Origin: Streptomyces sioyaensis
GTDB lineage: Bacteria > Actinomycetota > Actinomycetes > Streptomycetales > Streptomycetaceae
Direction: 5' to 3'
DNA: 64,000 bases
Assembly: GCF_004122735.1 (NCBI RefSeq)
Contig: NZ_SDIF01000009.1
Location: 55,925 to 119,924, forward strand
The position numbers were made by a program, and so were the translations under genes. Below, in pieces: positions 63,363 through 64,000 of the stretch. The notes under the pieces were generated by a model that saw only the letters and a program-made list of their open reading frames with translations, had not been told where the DNA came from and did no database searches. How positions within the stretch are numbered: position 1 is the stretch's first letter; each line of letters begins with the position of its first letter.

Positions 63363-64000
63363 ATGAATACCGACAGTGTGCGGCCGGCGGTCACCGAGTT
63401 ACGGCTGTCCGCGTTCAAGACCCATCGCGGCGTCACCCTGCCGCTCGGCCCGCTGACGCTGCTGAGCGGCGGGAGCGGCAGCGGGAAGTCCAGTGCGCTG
63501 CAGGCGTACGCGATTCTCGCCCGGCTGGGGAGCGGGGAGTCGCTCGCGCGGGCGCTGGCGGAGGTGGCCGGCGGCCCGTCGGCGTGTGTGCCGACGGGGG
63601 CGCGCCCCGACGGGCAGGGGAGGCGCGGCTTCCGCATCGGATGTACGGTCGACGGCCCGGCCGGCCCCGTCAGCCTCGATCTCGCGGTCCAGGCCGAGCC
63701 CGAACTGCGCATCGTCGGTGAACGGTTGACCGGCGGCGGCGAGACCTTGCTGACCACCGCGCTCACCGACCCCACCCGCCCCGCGGTCCAGGCGGCCTGG
63801 CACACCGCGGGGGCGACCCCGGTGACCCGTGCACCGCTTCCTGACGACCGGCTCGGCACCTCCTTGCTGCCGCTGCGCGTCGCGGGCAAGACGGCGGGCC
63901 AGCGGCTGGTCCTGGCGGCCGCGGAACAGGTGGTGGTCGCGCTGCGGTCGGCGTTCGTGTGCGACCCGCGGCCGGAGGTCATGCGTGCCGTGGGGGCGGT
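63363..64000 (+). CDS. AAA-type ATPase (partial, runs off the right edge)
   Basis: Starts at ATG 63363 and is open to the end of the window (212 residues seen). VTELRLSAFKTHRGVTLPLGPLTLLSGGSGSGKSS (in parts) shows a RecF/SMC-like ATPase head with Walker A GGSGSGKSS, as in DUF3696 and OLD-like proteins common in Streptomyces. The Walker B is beyond the window. It lies 55 bases after sepF on the same strand. Confidence 0.82.
   Translation, partial: MNTDSVRPAVTELRLSAFKTHRGVTLPLGPLTLLSGGSGSGKSSALQAYAILARLGSGESLARALAEVAGGPSACVPTGARPDGQGRRGFRIGCTVDGPAGPVSLDLAVQAEPELRIVGERLTGGGETLLTTALTDPTRPAVQAAWHTAGATPVTRAPLPDDRLGTSLLPLRVAGKTAGQRLVLAAAEQVVVALRSAFVCDPRPEVMRAVGA

Overview
The window is high-GC DNA from an actinomycete, almost certainly Streptomyces or a close relative. 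Evidence: strongly GC-biased third codon positions, GTG and TTG starts, ATGA/GTGA gene overlaps, very rare TTA codons confined to secondary-metabolism and regulatory genes, a SpoIIE-type phosphatase, SepF, lasso-peptide genes and MacB-like exporters. Most of the window is accessory: several specialised-metabolite loci lie nearly back to back, with ordinary genes only at the right end.

Region 1 (0.5-17 kb). A response regulator/kinase pair and a MacB/FtsX-type ABC exporter precede what looks like an undescribed RiPP locus. A 55-residue peptide gene (6395-6562), too short for usual gene calling, is followed by a hairpin and a radical SAM/SPASM enzyme. Then come a NodU-type carbamoyltransferase, a PhyH-type Fe(II)/2-oxoglutarate dioxygenase, an MFS exporter, a flavin dithiol oxidoreductase with a CxxC motif, an SGNH-hydrolase-like protein, a 61-residue protein, a second NodU/SxtI-type carbamoyltransferase and a small SxtJ-like membrane protein. 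I infer a radical-SAM-modified, possibly oxidised and carbamoylated peptide.

Region 2 (17-32 kb). After a methyltransferase and a SpoIIE phosphatase comes a long same-strand set: PRPP synthetase, GMC oxidoreductase, a sorbitol-dehydrogenase-type small subunit, a second GMC dehydrogenase with an Fe-S-like cysteine motif, an acetoacetate-decarboxylase-fold protein, an FAD oxidoreductase, Nudix, HAD phosphatase, HPRT-like transferase, SDR, MFS and glyoxalase-fold protein. A NarL/LuxR response regulator follows. PRPP synthetase, PRT, HAD and Nudix suggest an unusual nucleoside or sugar-phosphate product. Five genes carry TTA codons, so bldA control is likely.

Region 3 (32-37 kb). A membrane protein, a 0.2-kb inverted-repeat element flanked by CTAG (MITE-like), a lipoprotein and a MarR/DrrAB-type efflux operon.

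Region 4 (37.5-53.5 kb). A compact locus that should make 4-aminobenzoate and turn it into an aryl-primed polyene. Class II DAHP synthase, PabAB (with the PIKGT lysine of aminodeoxychorismate synthase) and PabC supply PABA. An AurF-type N-oxygenase with all seven diiron ligands should give 4-nitrobenzoate. An ANL ligase, PPTase, two ACPs, KS, a small CLF-like partner, FabG-like KR and HadA/HadB-like dehydratases can build a polyene; an O-methyltransferase may tailor it. The locus ends with an odd LuxR regulator whose N-terminus resembles a ferredoxin-reductase flavin barrel.

Region 5 (53.9-58.6 kb, minus strand). A lasso-peptide operon (A-C-B1-B2-D) with core LLNSSGNDRLILSKN, which belongs to the citrulassin family. 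The cyclase gene is split by an apparent +1 frameshift.

Region 6 (59-64 kb). Hydroxyproline epimerase/proline racemase, a lipoprotein, an I36-type secreted protein, CorA, SepF and the start of an AAA ATPase.
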